Source of the DNA: Emiliania huxleyi CCMP1516
Taxonomy: Eukaryota; Haptophyta; Isochrysidales; Noelaerhabdaceae
NCBI RefSeq assembly: GCF_000372725.1
Contig: NW_005201080.1
Location: 132,872-196,871, forward strand
Length of the DNA: 64,000 nt
Reading direction: 5' to 3'
In this document: positions 1-10,658 of the stretch, piece by piece
Position numbering within the stretch: position 1 is the stretch's first letter
Layout of the letters: every line of letters starts with the position of its first letter
Program-made: the position numbers and the translations under genes
Notes under the pieces: model-generated
Seen by the model: only the letters and a program-made list of their open reading frames with translations
Database searches by the model: none
Told to the model about the DNA's origin: nothing

Positions 1-95
1 AAAGAAAGAAAACAGCCAACCCAAGGGAGGGATGGGAGGACGGCACGCCGCCACCACACAGGGATTTTAAGGAGAGGTGTGTGGTGCGCTAGCCG
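1..95 (+). repeat. Dispersed repeat copy A, upstream of the sterol desaturase
   Basis: An A-rich lead (aaagaaagaaaac) is followed by a block around gggagggatgggaggacgg and a short stretch through attttaaggagagg. The same arrangement recurs at 36688-36785 and, shorter, at 1812-1885. All three copies lie on the + strand 80-260 bp ahead of a + strand gene. A separate block at about 150-205, read on the minus strand, resembles 27146-27195, so the first 230 bases are a mosaic of dispersed repeats. Confidence 0.7.
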
Positions 96-333
96 TCGCC
101 CACCCTAGGGAGTCTGCCTCTTCGTATCTCTTTTCGCAGTCTCTCGCCGCTTCTCGCTGCAACCTTCATGCCACCTCGCGGCCGGCCCACTCTCGTCGTT
201 CTCTCCCTTGTCACTTCCTCCGCTGTCGCGTCGTTCTCTTCTGCCTCGTCCTGCGACGCCGCCGCCTGCCGGAGCCGTTGTGAAATTCTCTTCCGACGGC
301 GACCCGCACCTCCGACCTTGGCCGCCGCCGCGA

Positions 334-1654
334 ATGCCCAGCACTCCACTGCTGCAGGTCCTCCTCGGACCTGCGCTCTTGCACGCGGGCATCGCGCCCG
401 AGACACTTTCCTTCGTTTTTGGCAGCGAGGGATCCCTCCTCTCGGATCTGTGCGGGCGGCTCGTCTGCTGGTGCGCCTTTTATGCGCTGATCCACATCTT
501 CTACCACATCTTTGCTCCGGGCGTTCGGGCCTTCTGCGAGAGGTGGTACCCCGACGCACCGACGAGTGCCGTGCCGCAGAAGCTGGTCGACAATATGATC
601 GAGGCGCGCGCTCTCAAGCCGCGAAGCCCACCGCCCGCACCCGCCGCCCGGCGCCGGCGTCATAGAGAGCCGAGCCGTAGCTCGCCGCCGGCAGGTGTCG
701 CACGCGGCCTTCCCGCTGTACGTGACGGTGCCGCTGCTGACCGACTTCTTCCAGGTGAAGGGCTGGTCGCAGGCGTGCGGTGGCATCGACGACTGCGGCG
801 GGCCGGCGCGTGCGCTGCTCGGCTGCGCCGCCTACTTTCTGCTGCTCGAGTTCATCATCTTCGTGGACCACTACTACCTGCTGCACAAGTGGAGCGTGGG
901 GAAGCGGCTCGGCCAGCACGCCTTCCACCACGTGTACAAGTGCGCCGCTCGCACCGCCGCCGCGCGTAACCAAAGGGCCGGCCTGCGACGCCCGCGCACG
1001 CGCCCACCGCGCGCCACACCGTGCAGGTACGCCGACCAGCTGAACGCGTACTCTGGGTACTCGTTCGCGCCGCAGGACGGTGCGCCGCGGCCGGAGGGCG
1101 GCGCGCGCCTGGCCGGGGCAGCTGCGTCTGCTGACGCGCCGCCCCGCCCGCTGCTGCAGGCTGGTCGCAGGGGATGGCTCTGCCGCTCGCGACGCTGCTG
1201 GTGCCTGTGCCGATCGGGTTCGTGTACCTGATGGAGGTGCTCACGGGGCTGTGGACGCTCTACATCCACACCGACCTCTTCCCGCTGCCCTGGCCCTTCA
1301 TGGGATGCGACTACCACTACATCCACCACCGATACAACTGGCGCGCGCACCACGCCCGCACCCCCCCTCCTCGCCGCCGCCGCCCGCGGCACACGCCCCC
1401 CGCCCCCTCCCTCTCCGCCCCTCCCCCCCAGGTACAACTTTGGCTTCATGACTCTCCTCTTCGACTCCCTCTTCCGCACCGTCAAGCACCCGCGGCACGA
1501 CGCTCTCGCCCTCTCGCGCGGCGAGCTGCCGATGCCAAAGCTCGACCTGCTCCGCTCCGCAGAGCTCTCCTCGGCCATCCTCGCAAAGAGGGGACGTGAG
1601 GCGCTGCAGAGCGACGACGCGAGCGAGAGCGCCGCGGCGCGCAAGGCCGAGTAG
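334..1654 (+). CDS. C5-sterol-desaturase-like membrane hydroxylase (fatty acid hydroxylase superfamily)
   Basis: Five exons (334-603, 695-939, 1027-1079, 1160-1340, 1432-1654) join in frame to 323 residues. The family uses a di-iron centre held by clustered histidines in the ER membrane. Members include the sterol C5(6)-desaturase of sterol synthesis. Visible: hydrophobic helices before and after DHYYLLHKW, a second cluster QHAFHHVYK, IHTDLF, and the C-terminal cluster YHYIHHRYNW. The last joins across an intron to YNFGFMTLLFD, which is typical of this family. Introns 1 and 4 have GC donors, introns 2 and 3 GT donors. The start is the ATG before PSTPLLQVLL; the reading frame is open further upstream but that part looks non-coding. 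Length is normal for the family. C5-desaturase is the best fit, but a C4-methyl oxidase or a related hydroxylase cannot be excluded by eye. Confidence 0.82.
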
Positions 1655-1811
1655 CGGCCGGGCGCGAGTGCGCCCGCGACTGTGCCTCAGGCCTTCTGAT
1701 CTGCATCTGGTATGACCAGCCTCAGCTGTTTCACCCCCCGCGCGCGCAGCATGTACACCGCTGCGCGTTTGTTGGGTAGAGTTACGCGTCAACAGTGCCA
1801 TGCCCGAGTGC

Positions 1812-1885
1812 AAAGAAAAGAAAGAAAACAGACACCCCAAGCGCCAAGGGAGGGATGGGAGGACGCGGCACGCCGCCACCACGAG
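1812..1885 (+). repeat. Dispersed repeat copy B
   Basis: This is a shorter relative of the repeat at 1-95: the aaagaaaac lead followed by the ccaagggagggatgggagga block and gcacgccgccacca. It lies 260 bp upstream of the gene starting at 2145, on the same strand. Confidence 0.65.
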
Positions 1886-2003
1886 TGCATGCCCGCCCAC
1901 ACTTCAGCAACGCTTTCTTTCTCCATGTTTTCTCGCTGCAGCCTGCCAGCAGCGGGCGTGCGGTTAAAGCATAAAGGCGGAAAGAATTTAAGAGAAAACA
2001 ACT

Positions 2004-2069
2004 CATGTAGTGCCCACAATCGCTGTCGTGGGATCGCTTGTCATGTGAGAGACTGCGTTGTGTTTCTGT
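2004..2069 (+). repeat. Solo terminal inverted repeat of the 8802-10099 element family
   Basis: About 66 bp match the terminal repeat of the element at 8802-10099, including the core gtgggatcgcttgtcatgtg and the end gcgttgtgtt, with a few differences. No partner in inverse orientation is seen nearby, so this is an isolated end or a diverged remnant. It lies 75 bp before the start codon at 2145. Confidence 0.7.
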
Positions 2070-2144
2070 GGTATGGTTTTCCTTCCGAAGAAAAAAACTT
2101 CTCGTCCAGCGCTGGACGAGAGTGGACGAGAGAGAGCAACCAGC

Positions 2145-3799
2145 ATGGTCAACATGAAGGCCTCGGGCCACCAGGGCCAGCGCAAGCGGCGTCAGGCAGG
2201 CGCGGAGGACGCGGTGACGAAGCTCGAAAAGCTCAAGCTCCGGCCCGACAGCCTCGCCTGCGTCAATCCCGACGGCGTGCCTCTGCGGGTGGTGGCGCGT
2301 GAGAAGGTTCTCGGCGGCGAGAGCAACGCGCACCTCAAGGCGGCACTCGTCGCACCGGCGACGCTCGCAGCCCTCGGCGCGGCGCCAGGCTCTCGCGCGA
2401 TGCTCTGCCGGCCGGGCGGCGACTTCATACTCAGCGCTCGCGCCGTGGCGGACGTGCCGGTGTCGGAGGGTGAGGTGCTGCTGGGCGAGGCGCAGCGGCT
2501 GTCGCTGCACGTCTGCGAGGACGAGTTCTATGAGTGGGTGCCTTACCGGCCACCGGCCGACGAGCCGCCGCTCGCCGCGCTGAGCGTCGAGGCGCAGCTG
2601 CTGCACGCACGGCCAGAGGGCGAGCGGCTTGTGCAGGATGCGGCGGTGCTGGGCCGGCAGGTGGGCAAGTGGCTCTTTGGCGAGATGGTGAGCGACAACG
2701 AAGTCTTCATCGTCTCTGTGTCTGGCGCCCAGCTCGTGCTGCGAGCGACCGGCTGCCTGCCGCAGCAGGCTGAGGACGAGGACGAGGACGACGAGATGGG
2801 CGGCGGCGAGGACGAGGGCGAGGGCGAGGGCGAGGGCGACTCGCGCGTTGTCCACTCCAGCCACTGCTTCCGCGGCCTGGTGGGCAGCCGGACGCGCGTG
2901 TACGTCGGCCGCTCGACCGTCTTTGCATCGAGCGCCTCGCAGCGGGCGGTGTGCGAGGGGCTCGCGCTAGTCAACGTGGAGGCAGCGCCGGCGGAGCCGC
3001 CCCGGAACGCGGTCCTGGTGGAGACGAGCGACGGGGAGGTCTTCCCTGTGCACCGCCGGCTGCTCAAGCCCTGCATCACCCTCACGAGGGCGGTGCGCGA
3101 CGAGAGCGGCTCGGGCGAGGCGGTCGTCGACGTCGACTGCTCGACGTTTGACCGCGTGCTCCTCTTCCTCGAGGCGGCGAACCGCGGCCGGCCGTACGAG
3201 TTCGACATGCAGACGCTACCGCAGCTCGCGGCGGCGGCGGCGGCGCTGGGCTGCAGAGCACTGCGCGAGGCGTGCGCGCGCAAGCTCGGCGCCTTCGAGG
3301 AGCGTGTGCAGGAGCCACATCTTGGCCCTGCACTTCGGTTGCACCTCGGGACGTACCTCGGACGCATCTCGGCTGCGCCTTGGCTGCGCCTCGGCTGCAC
3401 CTCGGCTGCACTTCGGCTGCACCTCTGCAGGTGCACCGCTGGGTAGATGTCGTCCGGCACAACGACGAGCGAGGCGGCTGCTGGGTGACGATGGACGGGA
3501 TGGTCTTCGACCTCGAGGCGTGGCTGCCGGAGCACCCGGGTGGCGCCACCATCATCCCGCAGCAGGCGCTCAACGCCGACTCGACCGTCTTCTTCGAGCT
3601 GTACCACGCCTCGAGAGAGAGCTTCACCTACCTCAAGGAGTTCTACATCGGCGAGCTGGCGCCCGAGGACCTCGCCGCCGTGCCGCGCGCGTCGGAGGAC
3701 ACGGCGAGCAGCGACTTCATGCAGCAGCTCCGCGAGTTTGCCACGCCCTTCCGGCTGCGCCACCCACGCCCGGAGGATGCAGTGCACAAGTCGTTTTGA
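2145..3799 (+). CDS. Fusion of NSF/CDC48-N-like, SKP1/BTB-like and cytochrome b5 domains
   Basis: Two exons (2145-3305 and 3431-3799) join in phase 0 across a GT-AG intron made largely of a degenerate ggctgcacctc repeat. Residues about 25-200 resemble the N-terminal substrate/adaptor region of NSF/CDC48-type proteins (PATLAALGAAPGSRAMLCRP; later VGKWLFGEM). An acidic linker rich in Glu, Asp and Gly follows. Residues about 290-385 look like a SKP1/BTB fold (VLVETSDGEVFPVHRRLLKP). The second exon encodes a cytochrome b5 domain with the haem-ligand motif EHPGG and a second histidine in ELYHASRESF. No transmembrane anchor is visible, so it is probably soluble. The domain set suggests a haem-containing adaptor of ubiquitin or AAA-ATPase machinery. 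Cytochrome b5 is secure, the N-terminal call is tentative, and the combination is not one I know. Confidence 0.75.
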
Positions 3800-4764
3800 G
3801 GACCTCAGAGGAGCGGCATTGGTTGGAGGAGAGGTTGCGCGTTCCCCGGGATTCGCGTCGCCGGCCTCTCTCCGGATCCCTCCTGTGCGGTACGATCTGT
3901 TTACGTGGAGAGTTGAGACGCGGCGGATGAAATCAGGACTTTAAGTTTATATACCCTCTCGGCGCGGCGTCGGCCGTCCTCCCCTCCCTTGGTCCCTCCC
4001 CTGGCGGTCCTACCTGCGTGTGCTCCTGCGTCCTGCGTCCTGGCGGTTTTCCTCTCCGCACAAGGACAAGCCGTCCCGAACAGTCCTTCCCCGTTCCCTT
4101 CTTGGCCTTGGCCCTTGCACTTTGCGAGTGTTAGAGTTGTTTGGTACAGTTCGTGTGGCTAAACATCTCTACCGTGTTTGTTATGACCCCGCTAGAGCTG
4201 TTTAACATTAACTTTGGGCCTTGCGCTAGTGTTGGCTGAAACGCCTTAACGTTGTTCAAGTGTTCACCCCAGCCCATGCTGTTACTGTTTGTTACTGTTG
4301 TTACTGTTGTTCAGCGGTCAGCAAGCAGAAAATGCCAAAAAACCCGGGTAAAACCCGAAAAACCTGGGGTTTTCCGGGTATTTTCGGGTATTACCCGCAC
4401 TGGACGCTGGAGATCGTCGTGGGTCACTGCCAGGCCTTCGCTTCCTTATTGTTGTTCAGCCGGCCTAACGTTAGCTACTGTTGTTGGGGAGCCCCACTGT
4501 TGTTCTGTTGTTACTGTTAACACTAGCAACACTGTTCAGCTCTCCCAACGTTAAACAGCTCTACGGCCGTGGCCGTGCCCCCGTCCGCTCTCTAGAGGTG
4601 GGTTTGTGCTCTTTGTTCGGTGCAGCGGGGGGGCGGCCCGCGGCGCGGGGGGGAGGTGGTGGTGGTGGTGGGGGGGGGGGGGCGTTTGTTGGTCGTCGCT
4701 CGTCTTGGCCTAAAAGGGTTTAAAACGGTTTTTCTGTTCCTCTCTCTCTCCGACTCTCCATCTC
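3800..4764. other. Intergenic region without a recognisable gene
   Basis: No convincing coding potential. At 4330-4400 there is a stretch of alternating acccgggta / cgggtatt motifs resembling one at 35200-35275. At 4117-4165 (gtgttagagttgtttggta) the sequence resembles the end of the repeat at 47468-47640. 4250-4550 is rich in ttgttactg repeats, and a polyG tract occupies about 4660-4682. Confidence 0.6.
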
Positions 4765-5106
4765 CAGGGTTCGTGATTTCACATGGAAACAGCGAATCGG
4801 TTTCACTTTCACTTTCACTTCACATTTCATGTGAAACAAAATTTCACTTTTTCGAGCGAGTGTGAAGAGTCGTGTGAACGTGAATGATGACGGATGCTCC
4901 CACCGAGTTCCGACCACTCTGACACTCACTTGCACAGGTGTTGGCTCCCAAGCAGCAGCCAAGATGAAGGAGGCTGGAGATATTGGTCTCGCTGAGCTGA
5001 TGTGTACACTAGACCTATATGAATCTCATGGCATGCTGTGGGCGAATACGGTGCTGATGGTGGGATGAACTCTCTCAGTGCAGTCGAGAGTCGACTCCGA
5101 CGCATC

Positions 5107-5919
5107 GGGAGGGCGGCGGCGGCGGTGTAGGGGCGGCGGCGAGCTCCCGGTTGCAAATACTCGCCTCACAGTCCAAGATGGCGGCTCGCGCCCCCATCCG
5201 TGCACCAGCGTGCCACTCTAGTCCCGCCTGCCGCCCAGATACCGAGGGCGGGGCGCACTCTTCGACTTGGGCTATTATTTGCCACCGGGAGGGCGGCGGC
5301 GGCGGTGTAGGGGCGGCGGCGAGCTCCCGGTTGAAAATACTCGCCTTACAGTCCAAGATGGCGGCTCGCGCCCCCATCCGTGCACCGGCGTGCCACTCTA
5401 GTCCCGCCTGCCGCCCAGATACCGAGGGCGGGGCGCACTCTTCGACTTGGGCTATTATTTGCCACCGGGAGGGCGGCGGCGGCGGTGTAGGGGCGGCGGC
5501 GAGCTCCCGGTTGCAAATACTCGCCTCACAGTCCAAGATGGCGGCTCGCGCCCCCATCCGTGCACCGGCGTGCCACTCTAGTCCCGCCTGCCGCCCAGAT
5601 ACCGAGGGCGGGGCGCACTCTTCGACTTGGGCTATTATTTGCCACCGGGAGGGCGGCGGCGGCGGTGTAGGGGCGGCGGCGAGCTCCCGGTTGCAAATAC
5701 TCGCCTCACAGTCCAAGATGGCGGCTCGCGCCCCCATCCGTGCACCAGCGTGCCACTCTAGTCCCGCCTGCCGCCCAGATACCGAGGGCGGGGCGCACTC
5801 TTCGACTTGGGCTATTATTTGCCACCGGGAGGGCGGCGGCGGCGGTGTAGGGGCGGCGGCGAGCTCCCGGTTGCAAATACTCGCCTCACAGTCCAAGATG
5901 GCGGCTCGCGCCCCCAAGC
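5107..5919 (+). repeat. 180-bp tandem repeat, about 4.5 units
   Basis: Units begin at 5107, 5287, 5467, 5647 and 5827 with gggagggcggcggcggcggt and are about 98% identical by eye, with scattered substitutions such as c/t in gcctcacag. The array is open in several frames on both strands, but this follows from a unit length divisible by three and is not evidence of a protein. It lies wholly inside the hAT-like element. Confidence 0.95.
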
Positions 5920-6010
5920 ATCCATGCTCTGATGTGTCGCTTGGGTCGCCTCTGCTGCTGTGTCTCTGTCTTAGCCAGATATCGAGAGCGCGCGACGACA
6001 ACCAACCCCT

Positions 6011-6054
6011 TACCCTAATCCTAACCCTAACCCTAACCCTAACCCTAACCCTAG
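6011..6054 (+). repeat. Interstitial telomeric repeat (CCCTAA)n, array 1
   Basis: About seven tandem CCCTAA units with two variant units (the C-strand of TTAGGG). The array lies inside the hAT-like element and is flanked by ordinary sequence, so it is not a chromosome end. Confidence 0.93.
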
Positions 6055-6174
6055 CCCGAAGAACCCAAAGCATTCACCGAGAGCTCGTGTCGACGGACCG
6101 CTGATTCCTCCATTTGGTTTCGGCCCAAACCGGACCATTCTCTTAGGAGCTGCACAACGGCTTGAACGCTCTCT

Positions 6175-6226
6175 GACCCTAACCCTAACCCTAACCCTAA
6201 TTCTAACCCTAACCCTAATCCTAACG
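6175..6226 (+). repeat. Interstitial telomeric repeat (CCCTAA)n, array 2
   Basis: About eight CCCTAA units with a few variants (ttctaa, cctaat), 120 bp from array 1 and in the same orientation. Also inside the hAT-like element. Confidence 0.93.
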
Positions 6227-6809
6227 ACACGGTGCTTCTTAAGAGGTCGTGCGCGTCGCTGCCGACGCATCTCGCGTGTATGGTGTATTTGCTGTGTATT
6301 TCGGCGGGGGCGCGCATTAAAAGAACATTGAGGCAACACACACGTCCTCGAGCGCCCGAGGACACGAACCAAGCTGCACCTCCTCTCGCTAGAGTTATTG
6401 TGGGCTCTTTCCTTTCTACACTTCCTTGCTTTCACCGCGTTTTGATGCAGTGAGGGCGGGCCCCTGCTCTTTGAGCCTTGGGGACGACCACGGCCTTGAC
6501 CACGGCCTCGCTGCAGGGAAGCAGGAACGCGCGGCATTGGTGGCACAGAGATCCCTACCGGTGCCGGCAGTGGTAGGCGCACCGCCGCTCTCTCCGCTGT
6601 GCCGCCTCCGCCGCTGCCGCCTCGAAACCGGTTTCGACTGCTGCCGCCTCCGCCGCTGCCGCCTCGGAGATGCCAGAGCCTTCGAAAGTAGTCGAACTTG
6701 TGAAATTTTCAGTGAAACGGGGGCGGCCGAAACGTTTCATGTGAAATTCACATGAATTCACATGTGAAAGTGAAAGTGTGAAAATTCACTCACGAACCCT
6801 GTCCATCTC

Positions 6810-7109
6810 TCCTCGTTTCTTCGTCGTTTTACCCCGGCGCCAGTCGCGTTACGCGTCTCTCTCCAAGTCTTGCACCCATCACGCGCACACGGCTCCTCTC
6901 GCTCACATCGCACATATGAACTCGGCGAAGGCGAGGGGCCCTCGAGGACAGACTGTCGCAGAAGAGCTGGGAAGGGGCTCTGGTAGGCGCTGGGGCTGGG
7001 GACGACAACACACGACATGCTTCGACGTAGACAGTGATCGCCGGGCGGCGCTCACCGGTCCCTGACCGGTGGGCCGCGCTCTCTCTGCGGCGGGAGGGAG
7101 GGGGCCGGA
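6810..7109. other. Intergenic region 3' of dyskerin
   Basis: No gene or clear motif seen. It holds the 3' flank of the minus-strand dyskerin gene and the right flank of the hAT-like element. Confidence 0.5.
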
Positions 7110-8708
7110 TTACGCGGCGGCGTCCTTCTTCTTCTTCTTCTTCTTCTCGCCGTCCTCCTCGCCGTCGCCGTCGCGCTTCTTCTTCTTCTTCTCGCCCTTG
7201 TCCTTCTTCTCCTTCTTGACCTTGGCCTCCTCCCCCCCGTCCGCCCCGCCGGCCGCCGCCGCCGCCGCCGGCTCGCGCGGCGGCACATACCCCGGACGCC
7301 ACTCGGGCGGCGTGAGCTCGTTTGGCTTGCCGTGCTTGTCGAGCTTGCCCTCGGCGATGAGCGCTTTCTTCTGCAGCGCCTTCGGGCCGAGGCCCCAGCG
7401 GCGCGGGTACGTGTCGCGGTCCATGATGACGCGCTTGATCTTGGCAACCACCCCGTGGTCGCAGTGCGCCATGTCCGAGGTGGTCATCTGCGCGATGCCG
7501 ACGGCGACCGCCTCGCCCTTGGTGGTCATCAGGACCACCTCCTCGTTCACCTCGATGTCGTTGGCGAAGCGGAGCAGCCCCGGCAGCATCAGCTTGGCGC
7601 CTTGGGGGGGCGGGCGCGTCTCTCAGGAGGGGCAGGGGCAAGGGCAGGGGCAGGGGGGTGGGGCAGGGGGGTGGGGTGGGTGGCAAGGGGGTTGAGGTGG
7701 GCGGCGCGGGGCACCGTAGCAGACGGCGTTGACGGAGGAGTCCTTGAGGACGAGCCGCTTGTGGCGCGTGAGGAGCAGCTCGAGCGGCTTGATGACGTGC
7801 CTGCGGCCGCGGGCGGCGCGGCGTGTGAGGGGCGGGGCCCGCTGTGGCCGGCGGTGTGGCGTGGGGGAGGGGGGGGGGGGGGGGAGGGCGTGGCGGCGCC
7901 TCAAGTATGCCTCGTCCTTCTGAGTGTCGTAGAGGTGCTGGGCGTCGAGGACGTCGTGCATCGTCACCATGTGCTTCGCCTCGCTCAGCGCGCCCGAGCG
8001 CGAGCGGCGCAGCTCCTGCATGTGCCCGCCCACGCCCAGCACCAGCCCTAGGTGCACGCAGAGCGTCCGGATGTACGTGCCTGCCTCGCAAGACACGCGA
8101 AAGATGCCGAGGTGGCGCTCATTGTCGTACTCGATGAGCGTGTTCTGGTAGACGGTGCGCACGCGCAGCTGCCGCTTCACCGCGGAGATGAGCGGCGGCC
8201 GCTGGAACAGCGCCCCCGTCAGCTGCTCCAGCGCACCCGTCAGCGCGCGCGCGCCGTCAATCGCGTCGTGCAGCCTCACGATGGCAATGTACTCCTTGCC
8301 GGCGCCCTGCTGCGACTTGACGAGGCGGGTGGCGCGGTTGAGGCAGACGATCAGGCACCCCGTCACCTTTGGGTCCAGCGTTCCCGAGTGCCCAGTCTTC
8401 TCTGTCCGCAGGATGCGGCGGATCCACGCCACGACCTCGTGCGACGACGGGTTGGCGGGCTTGTCGAGGTTGATGACGCCATACTTGAGGTACTCGGCGA
8501 GGGGGCGCTTGAGCGGAGTGCTCCCGTTCGGGATCGGCGTATAGTGCCCGGTCCGCACATTGAGCTGATCGTAGTTCTTCAGCAGCAGCGGCCACTGCGA
8601 CGTGTCGAGCGGCGGCGTGCTGCTCTGCGGCTTGATGAGGAAGTCGTGCGCGTCCTGCGCCGCCGCTCCGGAGCCGCCCGCCACCTTCTGCTTGCCGTCC
8701 TTGCCCAT
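7110..8708 (-). CDS. DKC1: Dyskerin (Cbf5/NAP57), H/ACA pseudouridine synthase
   Basis: Three exons on the minus strand (8708-7900, 7800-7715, 7600-7110) join in frame. The first intron has a GC donor, the second a GT donor. Dyskerin is the catalytic subunit of H/ACA RNPs, which pseudouridylate rRNA and snRNA in the nucleolus. In animals it also stabilises telomerase RNA. Visible: an N-terminal DKCLD-type region ([20 protein letters not shown]), the TruB catalytic core with the active-site aspartate in [22 protein letters not shown], and a PUA domain ([12 protein letters not shown], then [19 protein letters not shown]). [13 protein letters not shown] precedes a basic Lys/Asp/Glu tail typical of nucleolar dyskerins. 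The ATG before GKDGKQK is chosen because homology begins soon after. The identification is very secure. Confidence 0.97.
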
Positions 8709-8801
8709 TCGCCCCGCCACGACAGGAGGGCTGGGCTTCCTCCTGCTGCTCGCCTCGTCGACTCTCGGCCCCCGCAAAGAAAAGAATGCTTCGCGGCTTC
8801 C

Positions 8802-10099
8802 TGTAATCATGTGGTCCCCACATTCGCAATCGTGGGATCGCTTGTCATGTGAGAGAGTGCGTTGTGTTCTTGTGTTGGGACGTGCACTACGAAGTCAAGT
8901 GCTGGAACCCTCTCAGCAAGTCGACGACGTTGCTCAATGGTGGCAATGTGGCGTCGGTGGGACGGTGGGCCACCTCTACGGGTTTGGAAACACGCTGGAC
9001 AAGGCGTTGACGGGAGTCGTGGGGTGCAAGGAGCGTGGCCGTCAGGTCACAGGTGGACGGACCGCTCGACCACTCGACTGGAAAGACAAACAACCTCTGG
9101 GGGGAGGCGGGGGCCCCCGGAGGCACCGTGCGCCGCGCAGCAGTGCGGAAACGGGGCTCCGGCTCTACTAGTCTCTACTAGCACCCACTTCCTTGAGTAG
9201 AGGGCAGATTTGGAGAGATCTCGAGGAGTACATACAGATAGACCCTCTAACCATAAGAAAACTCCGACCTGATCGGTCGTACTGACCGCCGACAGATCAC
9301 TCCAGACAGCAGACAGGCCGACGTCTGCACACGGCCGGCCGGGCGAGAGGCTTGACACGATCCGACCCTGCGACCCTGACGCTGCTGCTCTAGCTATCAG
9401 ACATGCGCTGCTGACTGCTGCCACAATGTGCGACCGGTGCTGACCCACTTGGCGGCCTTCCCGGTCAGTGGTGAGGCGCAGTTCAGAGCTGTCGATGGCG
9501 CGATGCCGCACTGGTCCCACATCGGTGACACGAGACCACCAAGTTTGCCGGTCCAAGAGAGAGGCACCGGCGCTGTCCTGAGAAGGTGCATGGTCCCTCT
9601 TGACTGCCCATGCGCGCGAGGCTGTGTAGGCATACTTAGCCTCGAGAGTGCCAGCAGCCAATCCGAGGCAGTTTGTGACGCGCATTGCGTCAGAAGCGTG
9701 CACGCGCTGGAAGGACACCTTCCTACTGGCCGTAGCGCCGTACGATCAGGTCGTCACTGAATGCCGAAGACTAAGGCCGCGAGCTATGCAGGCGGTCAGT
9801 TGAGCAGCATGGCACGGTCAGCAGCGCCGAAAGGATGTCGCAAGGCGTGATAGCATGGCCGCAAGTACGCCGAATTCCCATGAAAACAACTAAACAATCG
9901 CGCGAAAAAAGAAAAAATCCAAAAATCGAAAATCGGTCTCTGTCATTTGGAATACGTGGAAAACGTATTCAGACAGTACTACTAGTACTGTAGGGTCCCA
10001 CACGAGAAAGCGGATGTCCGTTACCAAACAAGAACACAACGCACTCTCTCACATGACAAGCGATCCCACGATTGCGAATGTGGGGACTACATGATTACA
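8802..10099. mobile_element. Terminal-inverted-repeat element (about 1.3 kb, non-autonomous)
   Basis: The ends at 8802-8873 and 10028-10099 are about 72-bp inverted copies differing at only a few positions, sharing the core attcgcaatcgtgggatcgc. The interior has no recognisable transposase; a 223-codon minus-strand frame at 9047-9718 is of unknown meaning. No clear target-site duplication was found, so the superfamily is uncertain. The left end lies 94 bp upstream of the dyskerin start codon, so the insertion probably sits in or next to its promoter. A single diverged end of the same family is at 2004-2069. Confidence 0.85.
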
Positions 10100-10378
10100 T
10101 GAAGGGTGGCGGGGCCCGTTGCAGAGCTAGGCGGCGCGGGCACCCCCCACTGGGGCCGAGGACAAGAAGCCGTTTGTCGCTTGCTTGTTTGTTCTTTTGC
10201 TTGTTGATCCAGTCGGTACGCTCCTTGGTTGCGCGCCTGCTTTTCATGTTTTCGGCGTCGCCCGCCACCGCCGCCTTGGAGATCTGCTGCGTGTGGTGGA
10301 CGACGAAGGAGGAGGCGCTCGCCGACGCCGCCCCGTACACCGTCCGGTCCGTGTTAGTGCCCGCCGCTTCCTTGGGGG

Positions 10379-10448
10379 AGAGAGATTTTAGAAAACCAAC
10401 AAGAAATCACGTCTCTCACAGTGATTTGGGCTCGGCAGCTTGTCAGCC
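10379..10448 (+). repeat. Dispersed repeat end, inverted partner of 21168-21236
   Basis: A segment starting gagagattttagaaaac and running through gtgatttgggctcggcagct is found reverse-complemented at 21168-21236 at about 95% identity. The two could be ends of an 11-kb interval or two separate copies. Because ordinary host genes lie between them, separate copies is the simpler reading. Confidence 0.75.
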
Positions 10449-10605
10449 TTCCTTGGCGAACACGAGAGAGAACACGTGGAGGAGCTGCTTGGTGGGCGGC
10501 GCAATGCCTCCCAAAGTTTCCACGAGCACCAGGCGCGTTAATGGCTTTCTTGACCCACTTCGCGTCGCGTAGTACTGCGCCCCCATCCACAAAAACGAGT
10601 CGCAC

Positions 10606-10658
10606 TTGGAGCACTTGGAGTGCAGTCATTAACCTCACATCCAGGGCCGGGGAGCTAA
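10606..10658 (+). repeat. 53-bp dispersed repeat (partner at 61530-61582)
   Basis: The segment around cttggagcacttggagtgca through cagggccggggagct is repeated in the same orientation at 61530-61582 with two or three differences. Confidence 0.8.

Larger units (their letters stand above)
4765..6801. mobile_element. Non-autonomous hAT-like DNA transposon (about 2.0 kb)
   Basis: The ends are perfect 12-bp inverted repeats, CAGGGTTCGTGA at 4765 and its reverse complement ending at 6801. They are flanked by an identical 8-bp direct repeat, tccatctc, at 4757-4764 and 6802-6809. An 8-bp target duplication plus CAGGG termini is the signature of the hAT superfamily. Just inside each end lie short palindromic tttcac/gtgaaa tracts (4780-4870 and 6695-6790), which could be subterminal transposase sites. 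There is no transposase gene. The interior carries a 180-bp tandem array and two CCCTAA arrays. The intact target duplication suggests a fairly recent insertion. Confidence 0.88.

Noticed and set aside
5107-5919. CRISPR array
   Set aside because: Units are contiguous 180-bp repeats without distinct spacers, in a eukaryotic context.
5075-6104. Long open frames on both strands (over 300 codons) with a perfect 60-residue repeat
   Set aside because: They run through the 180-bp tandem array, whose unit length is divisible by three and which lies inside a transposon. No start context or family features.
6011-6226. A chromosome end
   Set aside because: The CCCTAA arrays are short, partly degenerate and flanked on both sides by unique sequence within a transposon with an intact target duplication.
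9047-9718. 223-codon minus-strand frame inside the inverted-repeat element as a transposase
   Set aside because: No DDE/D motifs, zinc fingers or recognisable transposase blocks were seen.
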